From assembly GCA_907163375.1 (NCBI GenBank), contig CAJQUW010014373.1:62001-126000 (forward strand): a DNA stretch of 64,000 bases, read 5' to 3'. The translations under genes and the position numbers were made by a program. A model generated the notes under the pieces. It saw only the letters and a list, made by a program, of their open reading frames with translations. It made no database searches and had not been told where the DNA came from. Positions 10,708-41,900 of the stretch are shown here, one piece after another (position 1 is the stretch's first letter; every line of letters begins with the position of its first letter). The stretch is from Prostheceraeus crozeri (Eukaryota > Platyhelminthes > Polycladida > Euryleptidae).

Positions 10708-13700
10708 TGACTGTCAAACAATCCATTCAAAATCTTCAAAAGTGATTAAGAACAAAGCATTTTTACGACGTGTCTACAGGTTTCTTCCTCCCACCACAAT
10801 TTCCTGTAAGGCTTTAGATTAGAAGAAAACATCGTCTCCTCAGCGTCGTGTGGTGGGTCAACAGCGCTGATACGATGTTTTCTCCCCATGAACAGATCAC
10901 ATGGACGGAAAGACGTCAGGATGACGACTTCCATGCTTATTATCTCGCGAGAATAAGGTCGTAACTTTTGAAGCAATTATATCTTCTCTTGTACTCAATT
11001 GCTCATATTAAACTACGCATATAAGCGACTCGTGCTAAAGATTTGAAAGCAATGGCGCAGAGACTCTTGCACGGGTCCAGTCAGTGCTACGGCCAGGATC
11101 CCAAAATTCCGTTGAGAAAAAGCATGAGCTGTAGAATTTACCATTTTACCTAAATTTCCGGGGCAACCAATGTTTGTGACATACTTTAAGGAAAAATCTA
11201 AGGACATTTAAGGAAAAAATGAATTCCGCATGTATGTATTCATTGAAGGAAGGCATGAGGAAATGAAAGAGGATGATTAAAGCAACAAACAGGTCGGAAT
11301 ATTGATGCCTATCGATCCCTTACTTGTCGCAATAAAACAAGAGCATCAGAACAAGTGCAATTTTGATGAATATGTCAATTTCTGCACATTGACTTTCGAT
11401 GAGATTATTTTAACCTAGCACACTAGATCAATGTACCATACCATCAGACAGAGGTGTCATTTCCTAATGATGATCATTCCTGGGTCTTTTCGTTCACCTG
11501 ATAGCGATGAAATGACAACAGCTCTCGCCAAAAAACAATCCATCTTGCACAATGGTAACCTTATTGTAACTGGCTAATTATTTTCTCATTCACAAAAAAA
11601 TGAAGAAAAGTGATTCCGACGGTGACTGCAGATTTACAATATTTTGCCAGGGCGATCAAATCAATTTGAGAAATCTGAGCAATATTTTAAAATTTCAGCG
11701 ATCAGCTGATTCCCAGGAAAATGTAATTTCACCGCAATATACTATTGCTTTATGCACTCAATTGTCTTCTATATTTTTTCTATTGATTCTATATTATACA
11801 ATTCTGTATTATTCAATTGTCTGCACCACCCAAGCCCCCAGTGTGTGGGCAGCGACGTATGAGCTTTATTTATAGAAACTGCTTTAAAAATTCCACGTGG
11901 GTGGATCCGACCACTCTACTTCCGATACGGCCAAGCTGGAATCTACACAGAGATGCACTGGATACGGTACGTCGGCGCGCCAGATGGTTGGCTTCGTCGC
12001 AATGGAGCGTATATTCTCCGAATTTCTACAAATAGATCACGTGTCTGGCGCGCTCGACTTTGGAACGATCTAAAAGTAGAGAACTCATCCGGCGCGCTGA
12101 AGAAATCAGTTGGTGCACCATCCGGTGCACTTTGCGTAAAGATTCCATTGAGGACATACGGCTGCCCCAGTCGCTAACCATTAAACTATCTAAGCAAGTG
12201 ACGTGACTGGCGTCATCATGTTTAATAATGGGTTGATAATCGACAGCGCCACTACAATACCATTCCACCGGAAGGGGCAGGAAATCAGCTAGTCGAATTA
12301 AGTACACAATTGATTCCTCCCAAATCGTGGATAATTAAAGACATTTTTAAGTTAGAAAATCAGTTTGATTGAGCTTCAAGTATTCGTGAACTCAAAAAGT
12401 CTTCATGAATAACGGCTGTTGAAAAAATCACAAAGGATAATTCATCAGAAATGTAAATCCCACATCACTCTGTAAAAGAACATTGCTGCCTCTGAACCAT
12501 CAAAAACCAATCTCATCCCTTGACGATAAAGGACAAAGTGAATCCAAGAGAGTGGATAGATTGGAAACATCAATGGATAACCCATGTCCACACGAGAAAG
12601 AGATTACTTGGCAGAAAATTCAACTCACTTAAGGCCGGCTGAAAGATACAGTGTCGCCGCTATAAAAGAAGATGTCACTTTGTTAGAGTTTCTCTTCAAA
12701 GAGAAGAGGCGAACTGATAAAATGGGACACTCGTGTCTACACTTGACTAACAGGGAAGCTCTATATTCGTCTCAAACATGTCGTAGGAATAGCCCTGGGA
12801 ATCGACCAGTTATTGCAGCACTTGTCGCCTCCTAAACATATATGCTACTCCATTTGAAAGCGGAACCAAAAGCATAAAGAGTTCACGAATACGTGTAACT
12901 TTATGATATTAAGAAGGTATCAGGACACAGAGTTATCTAAAAATGCAACTCATTTAGTGACTTCAATATCAAACTTCAACAGGCTGCGGCTGTTGGGCCT
13001 CATCAGTCACAAGCAGGTTCGACACCAGCGACGTTGGGGCTACAGGATGTGCAAGCATACACTCTTATTACAAGGTCATCGGGGCACCGGTTTTGAGGCC
13101 CAGTGTGGTGTTTGCTTCTGTGTTCATTCGATAAATTCATCAATAAGTCAGGTTACTTGTGGAAGCAAATATTGTATCATTAAGTTAGAATTCTCCTTGC
13201 TACATGATCTTTCATGATTAGTAAAATACGATGACTTTGAATTGATTATTGTACATGATGTGATTGAAAAGGCAGCCACAACAGGTTTCCTGTGCACTTC
13301 ATTTAAAATACTACGCATTGCTTTATCATTCTTTTCATATCGAATAATCTATATCAAATATGGATGTACTGCATTGCCAGTCATTAAAAAGAGATTCTTC
13401 TCGACACAAAGCTTATACCTACATAAGGCTGTGTACAGACATGGTACAGATCAATTGTCGCACAGTATGTCAGAATTCTTGGGCAGCTTACTGAAAAACT
13501 GAAGAAATTACTGACAGCATTTCGGAGAAGTCTCCTATGCATCATGGTGCACTGTAGAGCCATTATAAGAGATTGGAAGTCTATGCATGCTGAGAAGAAT
13601 CTCTGTCAGCGTCTACCAGTCTCGTCTACCAATCTCTGTGGTCAACAATCCGCTGATCGAGGAAGTCGTCCGATCAGCAGCATTAGACAAGCGCACAAGA

Positions 13701-13795
13701 GTTTGACATTGATTCCGTCTCTGTCTGTCTGGTTCGCTTGATCTGATCCATCCGTTTACGCTACCATCTCAGTCAGGGACACCAATCGGTACATG
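10708..13795. other. Unassigned stretch with two GC-richer islands
   Basis: No gene was recognised. The segment 11880-12290 is clearly richer in G+C than its surroundings and reads for 70-90 codons in three frames without a known motif, so it may be an old element. 12965-13110 is a second GC-richer piece containing a possible hammerhead-like hairpin on the minus strand. Confidence 0.4.
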
Positions 13796-14403
13796 TGGGT
13801 TATCTACCCCCAGGTTTTCAAATTTGTCAAAGATCTGCAAAAATAAATCAATCGACACCATACTTCAGGTAGACGTTCTTGAGTATATTTTCTACACACA
13901 TGCAAAAATATATACAGATCGGACAAGTACTTTATGCACTAGAGACGATAACGTGAAGTGTAACGATGTCAACAGTCTGATCTGACTTCGACGCATTATT
14001 GTTACCGTATGTGTATTGTTTTCTCTCCCTCTTCATCCACTACCAACTGCTATTTGAAGTCTTCTCAAGGCCATTCATTACCTTGTCACACCATTATTAA
14101 GTTGAAAATGTTAGAGGGATATGGCTTGGTCATCATCACTTCAGGAGTTGTCGGGAAATGACTTTGTTAACTTCAAGTGCTTTCTGCTCAGACGATGAGT
14201 TCAGAAGAAGTCAGATCAAACTGCAGCAACGCTTCACTTCAAGTTATTGCCCCTTATTCAGAAAGTACTTGTCCAATTTACACAGGTTTTAGTATGTGGG
14301 TAGAAAATATCCTCACTCACGTGCACTTAAAGTTTGGTAACGATTGATTGATTTCTACGGATTTTACACAAATTTGAAAACGTTGGGGGGGGAGATAACC
14401 CAT
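13796..14403. mobile_element. MITE of about 608 bp with TIRs of about 125 bp
   Basis: The left end begins TGGGTTATCTACCCCCAGGT. The right end read on the minus strand begins TGGGTTATCTCCCCCC. Similarity continues inward through TTTTCAAATTTGT, AATCAATCG and TATTTTCTAC to about 13925 and 14280. There is no open frame between them. This is a non-autonomous DNA transposon or foldback, superfamily unknown. Confidence 0.7.
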
Positions 14404-15253
14404 AAGAACCCGCCTATTACCGAGATCTTACTTTGGGTAAAGAACGTTCAACCCTCCTGCATTGTAGATACTGTAGATCCATATAGTAAGATAACAGTGT
14501 CCCTGTCTTAGCCAACAGAGAAATCGATGCAACTTGTCGTCCGACACACAGAGCTAACTATCGGCGCATTTTGCTCTGTAACCAAGTGTGTGAATTGTGT
14601 GACCTATTTGACTGGATTATTTCATGGAATTAGATTTACAATTTCAATGCTCGAGTTTACCGCTAAGCATTACGCGTCTGCCATTCAGTCACCCAGGTCA
14701 TTCATTGATGAGTCTCAAAAATCAAACGAATATTCTAGTAGCCACGACAACTGAAGTCCGCCCAAACTTTGCCTAGCTCATGTCCATCTCCGGTCGGCAT
14801 TCAGATTTTGGCCACTTCAAGTCGTTTGGCTCTCAACTCTGATTGAAGTCTTGAGCTTGTTAGATGAGCAGGAATCGGGAATGGGCAGTCATCGGGATAG
14901 ATAAGCAAGGTAAGAAGATGGAAACGATGATATTGACAAAGGAATACGTCATGAAAACCTTAAAAGGATCACATTCAAGAAATAATGCCTTGGAGAAAGT
15001 GACTTATTTGCAGCCAAGGATGTTACTAATTTTACAACAAACTGATCTCTTTAAACAATCAAATTCTGCGCAATTGCCTGTTTTTCCTCATAATATAAAA
15101 TTGTCTCAGGAAAATGTCTTTGGAGAGAAAATAGTCTTAAAAGTCGACCGACATACATCTTTAACAAAAAAACTGATTTAAGTTTTCTATTATGAGTTAG
15201 CCCGCGTCTTACTGTCGTGTGACATCACGGTTACATTTGACATTTCTACTCAC
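14404..15253. other. Stretch expected to lie beside the missing CCDC177 3' exon
   Basis: A 105-codon plus-strand frame (14864-15181, starting MSRNREWAVIGIDKQGKK) has no recognised domain and I do not call it a gene. No match to the conserved CCDC177 C-terminus was found on the minus strand. Confidence 0.35.
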
Positions 15254-33614
<18,361 letters not shown>

Positions 33615-33650
33615 TCATTTTGTTATAAAGGATGTCAGGAATAACCATTA

Positions 33651-34046
33651 TTGAACTCTAGTTCAGCAAGCAGAAATTCTGTGAGAAGTTTTCGACAATT
33701 TTACACAGAATTCTGCATTATTGTCCGCAATTTTATTGCTATGAATATGAGGACTTCACCACTAAAAATGAAATCAGCAGAAGAAGCAGTGCATCTGCGT
33801 AGGTACCGTACAGAAAAATTACTAAAATTACACCAAAACTCATTAAAAAAAAGCAAACATCGCGAAGTTTTGAATTTGTCAACGTTTGACCATTCTTGGA
33901 ACCAAGCATTTAGTAAACAATTACCTCTAGTGTCTCAAGAATTAAGCGAGTTTTTATGTCTGATATCCCACATTTCCTTGCTGAAGGATTGGATGACAAT
34001 GATATGTCGATTTAAATTACATGAAAAAAGAAAATATATCTTTTAA
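33651..34046 (+). other. Unrecognised 131-codon frame, head-to-head with the CCDC177-like gene
   Basis: Starts MNSSSASRNSVRSFRQFY and contains a charged stretch (SAEEAVHLRRYRTEKLLKLH). It starts only 115 bases upstream of the CCDC177-like Met and points the other way. The middle looks more protein-like than typical chance frames here, but I see no domain, no neighbouring exon with matching phase and no conserved family. It may be chance. Confidence 0.2.
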
Positions 34047-35102
34047 TTTTATTTACATACGCCAAAAGGTGCAAAATAGCTACAACTACGTTTTGAATAT
34101 TTTTTGACAGATATTTGAATAAATATCGATGACGGTTTAGCAAACTTCATCACTGCCTCAAGATCCGAGGAGGATCTACCATTACATGATGCTCGTCCTA
34201 TTACATTATAGCAAGTAGCGTGTCTGCCGAGTTGGCGCACATTCATAGTAAATATGACAGGTACAGCTTGCCATCGGCACTTTAGGCTTATTTTCACTGA
34301 CCGCTCTCCGCATGGAATGGAGGTTAAACCAAGAATGTAGTGAGTCAAGCAGACACGTGTTTTGTACACTGTTTTCAGACATGTTTGCAAAATCTTGTTC
34401 TTGAGCGTGGTGTTTAAAACGTGCTTTCAATCATGACGTTTTGGAAACTGAACATCTATAGGCTGTTAAATTGAAAAGAAACGAAAATGTTGGAATGAAA
34501 AAACAAAAAAGCAAAGAGCATGAGATCTTTAAAGCATTTCAAAAAACATGCCTTTCAAGCCATATCCCCATATTCGCGTCGCATCTATCATGCTATAGCA
34601 AAAAGGGAACAATGGAACTTTTTTTGCCCACAGCATGAATAAAGAATTATTTTATTTACCAACTCACGTCATAGAAGGTAATTTTTCATCACGCTATTAC
34701 TGTAGTTTGATTAGGTATCTTTCTACGGTGAGATTAACTATCCGTCTTCATTTCCTTCATCAACACTGAAACTTTGCAACATTAGGCGTTGTAATTGACG
34801 TATAAAGTTTCAATTTAGTCAACTTTTGCAAAAAACATTAAGCTTCGCAGCGCATTGCAAACGTAATTCTGAAAGTAGAGCTTAGCAAAACCTAGTTGCT
34901 ATGTAAAACTTTATTTTGGCATGTATGTAATTTTTAAAATTTACCGTTTCCGAACCCCCCCCCCCCCCCCCACGAACTAAGATATGTAATACTGTACAAC
35001 CTGTTCATATTTTTTCATTGTATCACACCATATCTCATTGTAAATATCATTTTCAAACTAATCTCGTGCATCTAAACTCCTACTAGCATCAACTGATTAT
35101 TT
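34047..35102. other. Unassigned stretch with a long C-run
   Basis: No gene or element was recognised. A pure C-run lies at about 34957-34972. Confidence 0.5.
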
Positions 35103-35148
35103 TGTACCTGAAGATGATTGTCTGTTAGCAATCGAAAAACTTTGTACA
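35103..35148 (+). ncRNA. Hammerhead-ribozyme-like motif with intact core, PLE type
   Basis: The order of parts fits a hammerhead: GTAC (35104-35107), CTGAAGA (35108-35114, fits CUGANGA), stem II GATTG/CAATC (35116-35120 with 35129-35133), GAAA (35134-35137), a very short helix III, then a UH site at about 35142-35143. GTAC at 35144-35147 pairs with the first GTAC, and one further pair extends helix I. All core bases I can check are present. The short helix III is typical of PLE terminal repeats. No PLE coding sequence is visible around it, so this would be a solitary terminal remnant. Cleavage activity is unproven. Confidence 0.5.
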
Positions 35149-35583
35149 TGTAAATAGGAACAGTAATAATTACATCAAAAAATACTCCTAAAACTGCACA
35201 CTGAATTCACCCATATGTTAATGGCCGTATTAGATTTAAATTTTTTGGGAGGCATATAAAGAAATGTAGAAATCAAGTATTTCTATTTAATGATTTTTCC
35301 GATTACATTCATGTGAATTTTTGATGTCTAGAATAGGAATTTAGAAAACAATGAAGATTATAATCAAATGGAGATTCCTTATCCAAGTGAATATAATGTG
35401 TAACTGCCTCTTCTCCCTCCTCATGAATGAAAAAAATAAACAATTCAGTTACTCTGAAGTCCATTTTCGTTTATCTAAATTGGTTGGATGGAGAAATGTT
35501 CATCGTTTTAAATTTTTGCTGCATAGGTTGCTGCTAACTGCATCGTGAAAAAATTCCTTAGATTACTGCAAAAAAATTATGAG

Positions 35584-35696
35584 AGGGGAATGACAAGTTA
35601 ATGTATATTAACTTTATAACAAATTAATTAATAAAATTAGTAATAAAAGAATTAAGAAGCTAAAAAGCCAATAATCTGTTAACTTGTCATTCCCTA
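35584..35696. mobile_element. Small foldback/MITE, 113 bp
   Basis: AGGGGAATGACAAGTTAA at the left pairs with TTAACTTGTCATTCCCT at the right. The interior is A/T only or nearly so. Family unknown. Confidence 0.7.
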
Positions 35697-36962
35697 ACTT
35701 TTGATTTATTTGCTCACTAAAACCTGCAACGACTTTCATTTGAATGCACTATTATGTCTATTCTAAAAGTAAGGTAGATCGATCATTCGCGTGTCTCTAA
35801 ACCTTGTTTTAAGTGCATTGAATTTCTCCTCAACTCCTACATCCATTGAGACAAGACACTTGGAACAATCAGATTAGAGATTGATCAGGATATTTCGATC
35901 AGAGTATTTGCAAAGAAGGCAAAGTGCGTCGATTTCAATTGATACCTGTAACATTGAAGAAATCATCTGACATGATGTTGAACAAAACGCGCGTCTGTAG
36001 TTACAGCCCTGCAGAGTAAAACAATGTATATTAAAAGTTCATTTGTGCGATAAATTATATTGGAAAATAACGAAAAACATAGAAATCACTGAAAAACTAC
36101 AAATTGGAAAAGTCTACATGGGAAAAAAGAAAGTAAGATTCTAGAGCAATCATAGCATTGATTGGAAATATTACTTTGTGCGTTTGAGCCAACTCTCATG
36201 CATCCAAGTTGTTTTCATACATATTGCAGATTTTTTGCCGCATAACACGAATAAGTTGTTCACTCGTATAGCCGTGTGAATGACTGTAGGGCCAACACGA
36301 TGCACACATGCCGCCATCATGCACCAATACGATTTCAGTCAAAAATATTGCTTGTAGCTAATGGTGGATCAGAATTTCAGCGATTTATTAGCATTTGACG
36401 TCGAATGCAGACACAAACAATAAATGGAAATCGACATGATTAAAGCATTTGACCTAGACAACTTCACAGTGACTTTGAGGGAAAAGCTCACAGAAGAAAG
36501 GGCGCAAAAACTCTATTCTTCTTCTCATCAAAGAAAAAAGGGACATTCATACAGGTCGCACAACTGTGAAGACATCTCATCCCTCATTACATTAATGTTC
36601 CGGAAAGAACTTCATCTGAACATGTTAACATACATGTGGCAGAAACTTTTCACATCATGCAACCGTGCTACTCAAAGGTGGTTCTCAAACATGTCTTAGC
36701 CTCGAGCTGCATTTTCAGGCAAAATTATTAGAATGGTTCTTTACTTGTTTCAATCGAAAATATTTCAAATAATTTCATATGTTTGCAGCCCACTGCAAAA
36801 CCAGGGTCTGTAATAAACCCGAGACTTACTTTCTTTACATATTCTAGCTGGGTTGCTGTGTATATCTCAACTCTTCTTATATCTCAGCTCTTTGATGTTT
36901 CGTAATCTCATGTAGTTCGGTCGGATTTTAAGTCACGCTGTTTAGAATAAGATTGTCTTTTT
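35697..36962. other. Unassigned stretch
   Basis: No recognisable gene or repeat. The 91-codon plus frame at 36424-36699 has no known motif. Confidence 0.45.
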
Positions 36963-37290
36963 GGAAGTCTAAAACCAGCGGCATTACCAATGCTGAGCCG
37001 TGAAAATCTGAGCTCGGATCTGTTGCCTCTTCAGTTGAACCTTCAGCACCTATTGCCTCATTAATAAGTAGAAGCTGAAGATTTTCTACAGCATTAGAAC
37101 GAAAATTCGTAAACACCTTTGTTTTTTTTGGGAAGTCTAAAACCAGCGGCATTACCAATGCTGAGCCGTGAAAATTTGAGCTCGGATCTGTTGCCTCTTG
37201 AGTTGAACCTTCAGCACCTATTGCCTCATTAATAAGTAGAAGTTGAAAATTTTCTACAGCATTAGAACGAAAATTCGCTAACACCTTTGA
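36963..37290 (-). repeat. Two tandem copies of a 168-bp unit, open in frame on the minus strand
   Basis: The unit beginning GGAAGTCTAAAACCAGCGGC repeats after exactly 168 bases, which is 56 codons. The minus strand is open through both copies (122 codons, 37296-36928). Each repeat reads FRSNAVEN, LLLINEAIGAEGST, EATDPSS, FHGSALVMPLVLDF. Most differences between copies would change an amino acid. It could be a repeated exon of an unknown gene or two units of a satellite-like repeat. No splice sites or family support the first. Confidence 0.75.
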
Positions 37291-38995
37291 ACTCATCCAC
37301 TAATTTGATCACAGAAAGCGACCGCCTATTTCAACCATGCAGAAATTCATTTCATTTTTTGCACCATGGACCACTCTAGAGCTAGTTGTAGAGAAACGAT
37401 TACGAACTTATCATAGCTGTGTTTCTGGCATTCAGGTCGAAGTGTGAAATTTGCCCAATTTACAAATCAGTTTTTTCAGTAAGAACGCATGTGAGTGGTC
37501 TGAGTATGGTAATGAATGGGCACGAGGAGTGCTATCATTTTTTAGCTTTCTCTAAGACATGGCTCGTCGAAGGAGGTGGACTAGGTGAGAAAAATCGTGA
37601 CTTAATTGACTGCAAATGTCAGTGCTTACATTCTCACAATTATAGAGTTATGGATGCCTGTTTTTCGACTTTTCGTAATCCACGTATTCGTTTATTGATC
37701 TTCACCAATGGCGAACGCAAACTGCGCACTTGATTTTTGAATCTTCCTTGAGCTTGTAATCTTGTCATTTTACTCAAGCGACAGTGTTGAATTAGGTTTT
37801 TTTATAACTGATTTGGATTAAGCTTGCATATTCATACTGCCCACATCGTAATGATTCCATTGCACCTTCAATTCCTTAGTGAGAAAGTGAGAATGTTGAG
37901 AAATTTTGCGATATCACTTTATGTTTCCCTGATATATAGTTCATCGATATCGATCAAAAAATACTGGTTCTCGTGACAGATGTATTTTCCAGTGGACCGC
38001 ACATTTTTCCTTAAACCGCGCACTTTCCTCCATTTTGTCTGATCCTGACCTTTTTTCAAAACTACACCGCAATCAAGCCACCTAGGCGTGCGTGAAGCCT
38101 CATTAGGTAGTCGCAGCAGCCAGCTTTGTGGTGTGCATTTCCTATCAGTTCATTCATTGTAGTCATCATTCATGTCAGTCAGTGTTGTTTTATCATTGCT
38201 AGTGTTCAGATGACCCAAGAAATGTCCGTTTTCTTGTACTTTCATATTGAGGGATTTTTCCCATGTCTAGCTAGAGTTTAACCAGAGCCCGCCAAGGCAG
38301 TTGGAGAAGCTGTGTGTGTAGCTCAAAATGTTTCGAATATGCTGCTCTGTTTACTTGGCAACGGTATACCATCAATCAGCAGTGGTACCAGATCGTTAGA
38401 CCTGGTAGTCCATAAGAAATGCAGCGCCGACCATTCTTCTGATGCCATAAACTTAAGGAAAATTAGTTTGGAAAACGCTGTTTAAAGCGATTGTTAAAAC
38501 GACTCCTCACTAACTCGCTTTTCACATAGATAGGGTTCTGAATAAAAAATCTTCCATAATTAACTTCCTGCACAAACATTTTCAAACCCCTTTTTTCCAT
38601 TTTCTATACCTTTTTGTAAGTAGGTAATTATGGGCAAGAGGTGTAAGTAGTGCATGTAAGTTACCGAGAGAATATAGCTTAAGACAATTGATAGTATTAG
38701 TTTTCTGACAATAAACGATATCACGGCGATTGCAATTCTTACTTGCTTATCATTTCGCACCGCATAGTTGTCCTCGCTGATTGAATGTAGGAAGAATTTG
38801 CACTTGTCATTATCACTGCATTATCTATGTTATCAACATCTCGCTTGCCAGAATCATTCTGTGTAGAAAAGCATTTAATGTGGGTGCAAAATTTGTATTT
38901 CTCATACGACAATGAAAATCTTCATTTGTTCTTCATTTGTCTTCATCCAGCATGATATTATTTGAAGTACAACACTCGACCACTACTTCAGCTAC
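37291..38995. other. Unassigned stretch
   Basis: No recognisable gene, RNA or repeat. The 104-codon plus frame at 37419-37733 lacks a known motif. Confidence 0.45.
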
Positions 38996-41900
38996 CGATT
39001 ATTTATTTATTGAACGAAACTGTTTACAGTGACATTTTGTCCGAAGACTTCAAGGGCACTTTACATAAAAACAAAAAACAATCGCCAGAAGATGCAAAAA
39101 ATGCGATCCATAGCATGGTGTGGCAGATAGGTCTACATGTTAAGGCAGTGGACACACACACATAGACAGTGAAAGGGAGAGAGGGAAAAAAATGAAAAAT
39201 TATGAAAAAAAGAGGAACGAAGCAGTTCTGCCTTCAGGGCGGACTTGAAGGTGGAAAGGGATGGAATTGATTTAAGAGAGGAAGGAAGGGAGTTCCAAAC
39301 CCGTGCGGCAGCTACAGGAAACGCACGAGCGCACACAGTCTTGAGGCGAGAAGAGGGCAGCATAAGGTTCGAGGAGGAAGAGGAGCGCAACGAGCGCCTG
39401 GATTCGATGGATGAGGAAAGTTGAAGATAAGAATTAAGGTAAGGTGGAGCAAGGCCATGAAAGCATTTGAAAACGATCACGGCAAGACGAAAGTTAATAC
39501 GGTCACGTATTGGTAGCGATTCGAGGGATAAAAGAGTTGGAGTCACGTGGTCGCGTGCTCGAATGTTTCGGACGAGGCGGCAGGTTGCATTCAGGATGCG
39601 TTGAAATTTGGAGGGGTAGTTGTCGGGAAGGCCATAGAGAATAGTGGAGCAATAATCGAGTCTGGAGTGGATAACAGAAGTGGCAATAGTCTTGGCCACA
39701 GGCTCAGAGATACACAGTCGGATGGACTACAATTGACGGAGGGCAGAGAAGCACTGCCGTAGTGTCTGAGATATGGGGTCGCATTGAAAAGCAGGGGTCA
39801 ATAAGCACACCAAGATTGCGGAGTTTGCTTGCAGGAGAGATCGTGGTGCCATCAATTACGATAGGGGGGTTTGGGGCTTGGTGACAACGCCTTTGAGAGG
39901 TGATCCACATGATATCAGTCTTGCTAGTGTTGAGGAGAAGATGATTTGAGCTCAGCCATTTCCGAACGTCGGAGATGCAGCTTGACATACGGGAAGCGAG
40001 GGTGGCGGAGTCAGATGGATGACAAGATCCAAAAATCTGTAAGTCGTCTGCGTAGATATGGTAGGAGAGACCATATGACTCGATGATTTTGGGAAGGTCA
40101 GCAGTGTAAATGAGGAACAGAAGGAGGCCTAGCACAGAACCTTGAGGGACACCATGTCAGACACCATGTGAAGGGATGGATTGAGAGGTTTCACATTTCA
40201 CACTGTAAGAACGCTCAGACAGGAATGAGGTTAGCCAAGATAAGACCTGGCCCTTGATGCCGAAGGAAATTTCCAGACGTTGGAGAAGAATACCATGATG
40301 GACCGAATCGAAGGCCGATGAGAGGTCAAGGAGGGAGAGGAGCACTGCCTCACGGTGAGGATGTCGGATGAGATCTTTAAGAGGGCAGTTTCGTTCGAAT
40401 GATTAGAACGATACGCTGACTGCAGTTGTGGAAAGAGGTCTTCGGAGTTCATGTAGGAACAAATCTGTTTGGCGACCAGCCGTTCAAGAACTTTGGAGAG
40501 GGTGCAGAGCTTGGAGATGGGTCTGTACGAAGAGACGTCATTTGGATCAGGATTGCCCTTTTTCAAAGTGGGGTTTATAACCGCCTCCTTCCATAAACGC
40601 GGGACAGAACCAGAAAATAGTGATTGGTTGAACAGATAGTGTAGGAAAGGTGCAACGAGATCGATGTTCAACTTTAGAAACTCAGATGGGAGAGGATCGC
40701 GTGCATTGTGCTTAGGGGGCAGTTTGGTGAGGGCGTTGATGACATCCGTTAATTCGAGGGGACAAAATTCGGATAAATCACAGCTCGAGGGTACAGTTGA
40801 GAAGGTAGGCGGAGGGGCGTTCGATGTGGCATCGTGGATGGATCTGACCTTGTCTAGGGTGTGCTGATGAAAGGCTTGGGCTGAGATGTTAGAGTTAGGG
40901 TTGCACCGGCTGCGTCCCATGAGGGCGTTAATTGATGTCCAGGCCAGTCGAGGATTTTTCTTCTCTGCGTCGATTTTGGCCTTCCAGAAATCCTCGCGCT
41001 TCTGGCGAGTGAGCTGTTTGTACTGCCGTCTACACAGTTTCAACTCCGATAGCATAGTAGCAGCAGACTCAGCATCGACACGTTTGATGTGACGTTCAAG
41101 TCGACGTACTTGCTGTTTTGAAATTTTGCACTCTTGATCAAACCAGGGATCAGATGTTCGGATCCTGCAGCGTACTGTCTTCGAGGGTGCAACAGTATTC
41201 AGCACAGACACTAGTTCGTTGTTGAACAGTTCAGCTAGCTCGTCGATGTTGGATGCACATGACGGATGAACACAGATAGCGGAGTTGGCGATGGATGTTC
41301 GAAGGTCAAAGGTGTTACGGAACCGCCACGGGCGAGTTGTGATCGTGCGATAAATAGGGGGTGGGCGAGGTAAGGATGAGTGCCAAACTACGAGACGGTG
41401 ATCGGAGAGACCGCAATCAAGGATGTCAGTAGGAGGGGTAGGAAAGTCAGCTCTCGAGACAAGGTTAAGTGTACCGCCACGGTCATGAGTCGGACCTCGA
41501 ACATGACAGACTAGGCCGTAGGCACTGAGTAGCTGAAGGAGAGAAGTAGCATGATGATCACTGTCATTTTCGACGTGAATATCGAAGTCACCGGCGATGA
41601 AAATTGGCTCGTTAGAGGTAATGAAGATATCAATGATGTTAGAGAGTTCAGTGAAGAATGGCGTGGACACTGGGCCGGTTCTGTAGATCTGAATGACAGT
41701 AGCAGATACAGAACGAGATGTAATTCGGAAGGCGAGGCATTCGAAGGTCAAAGGGTTGGAGAAGGTCAGTCGGTTCATCTTCACATTGGGAGCAGCAATC
41801 GCGACTACGCCACCATAATTTGTGAGGAGGGAGTCCGCGCGCTTTCTTGGGCGTGCGCGATCAAGCACGGTCAGGCTAGCAGATCGTAGAAGCCGGAGAC

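Noticed and set aside
14864-15181. 105-codon plus-strand gene
   Set aside because: No motif or family, isolated, no codon pattern that sets it apart.
39547-41889. Plus-strand frames of 60-112 codons across the LINE
   Set aside because: They are antisense shadows of the GC-rich LINE ORF2 on the minus strand.
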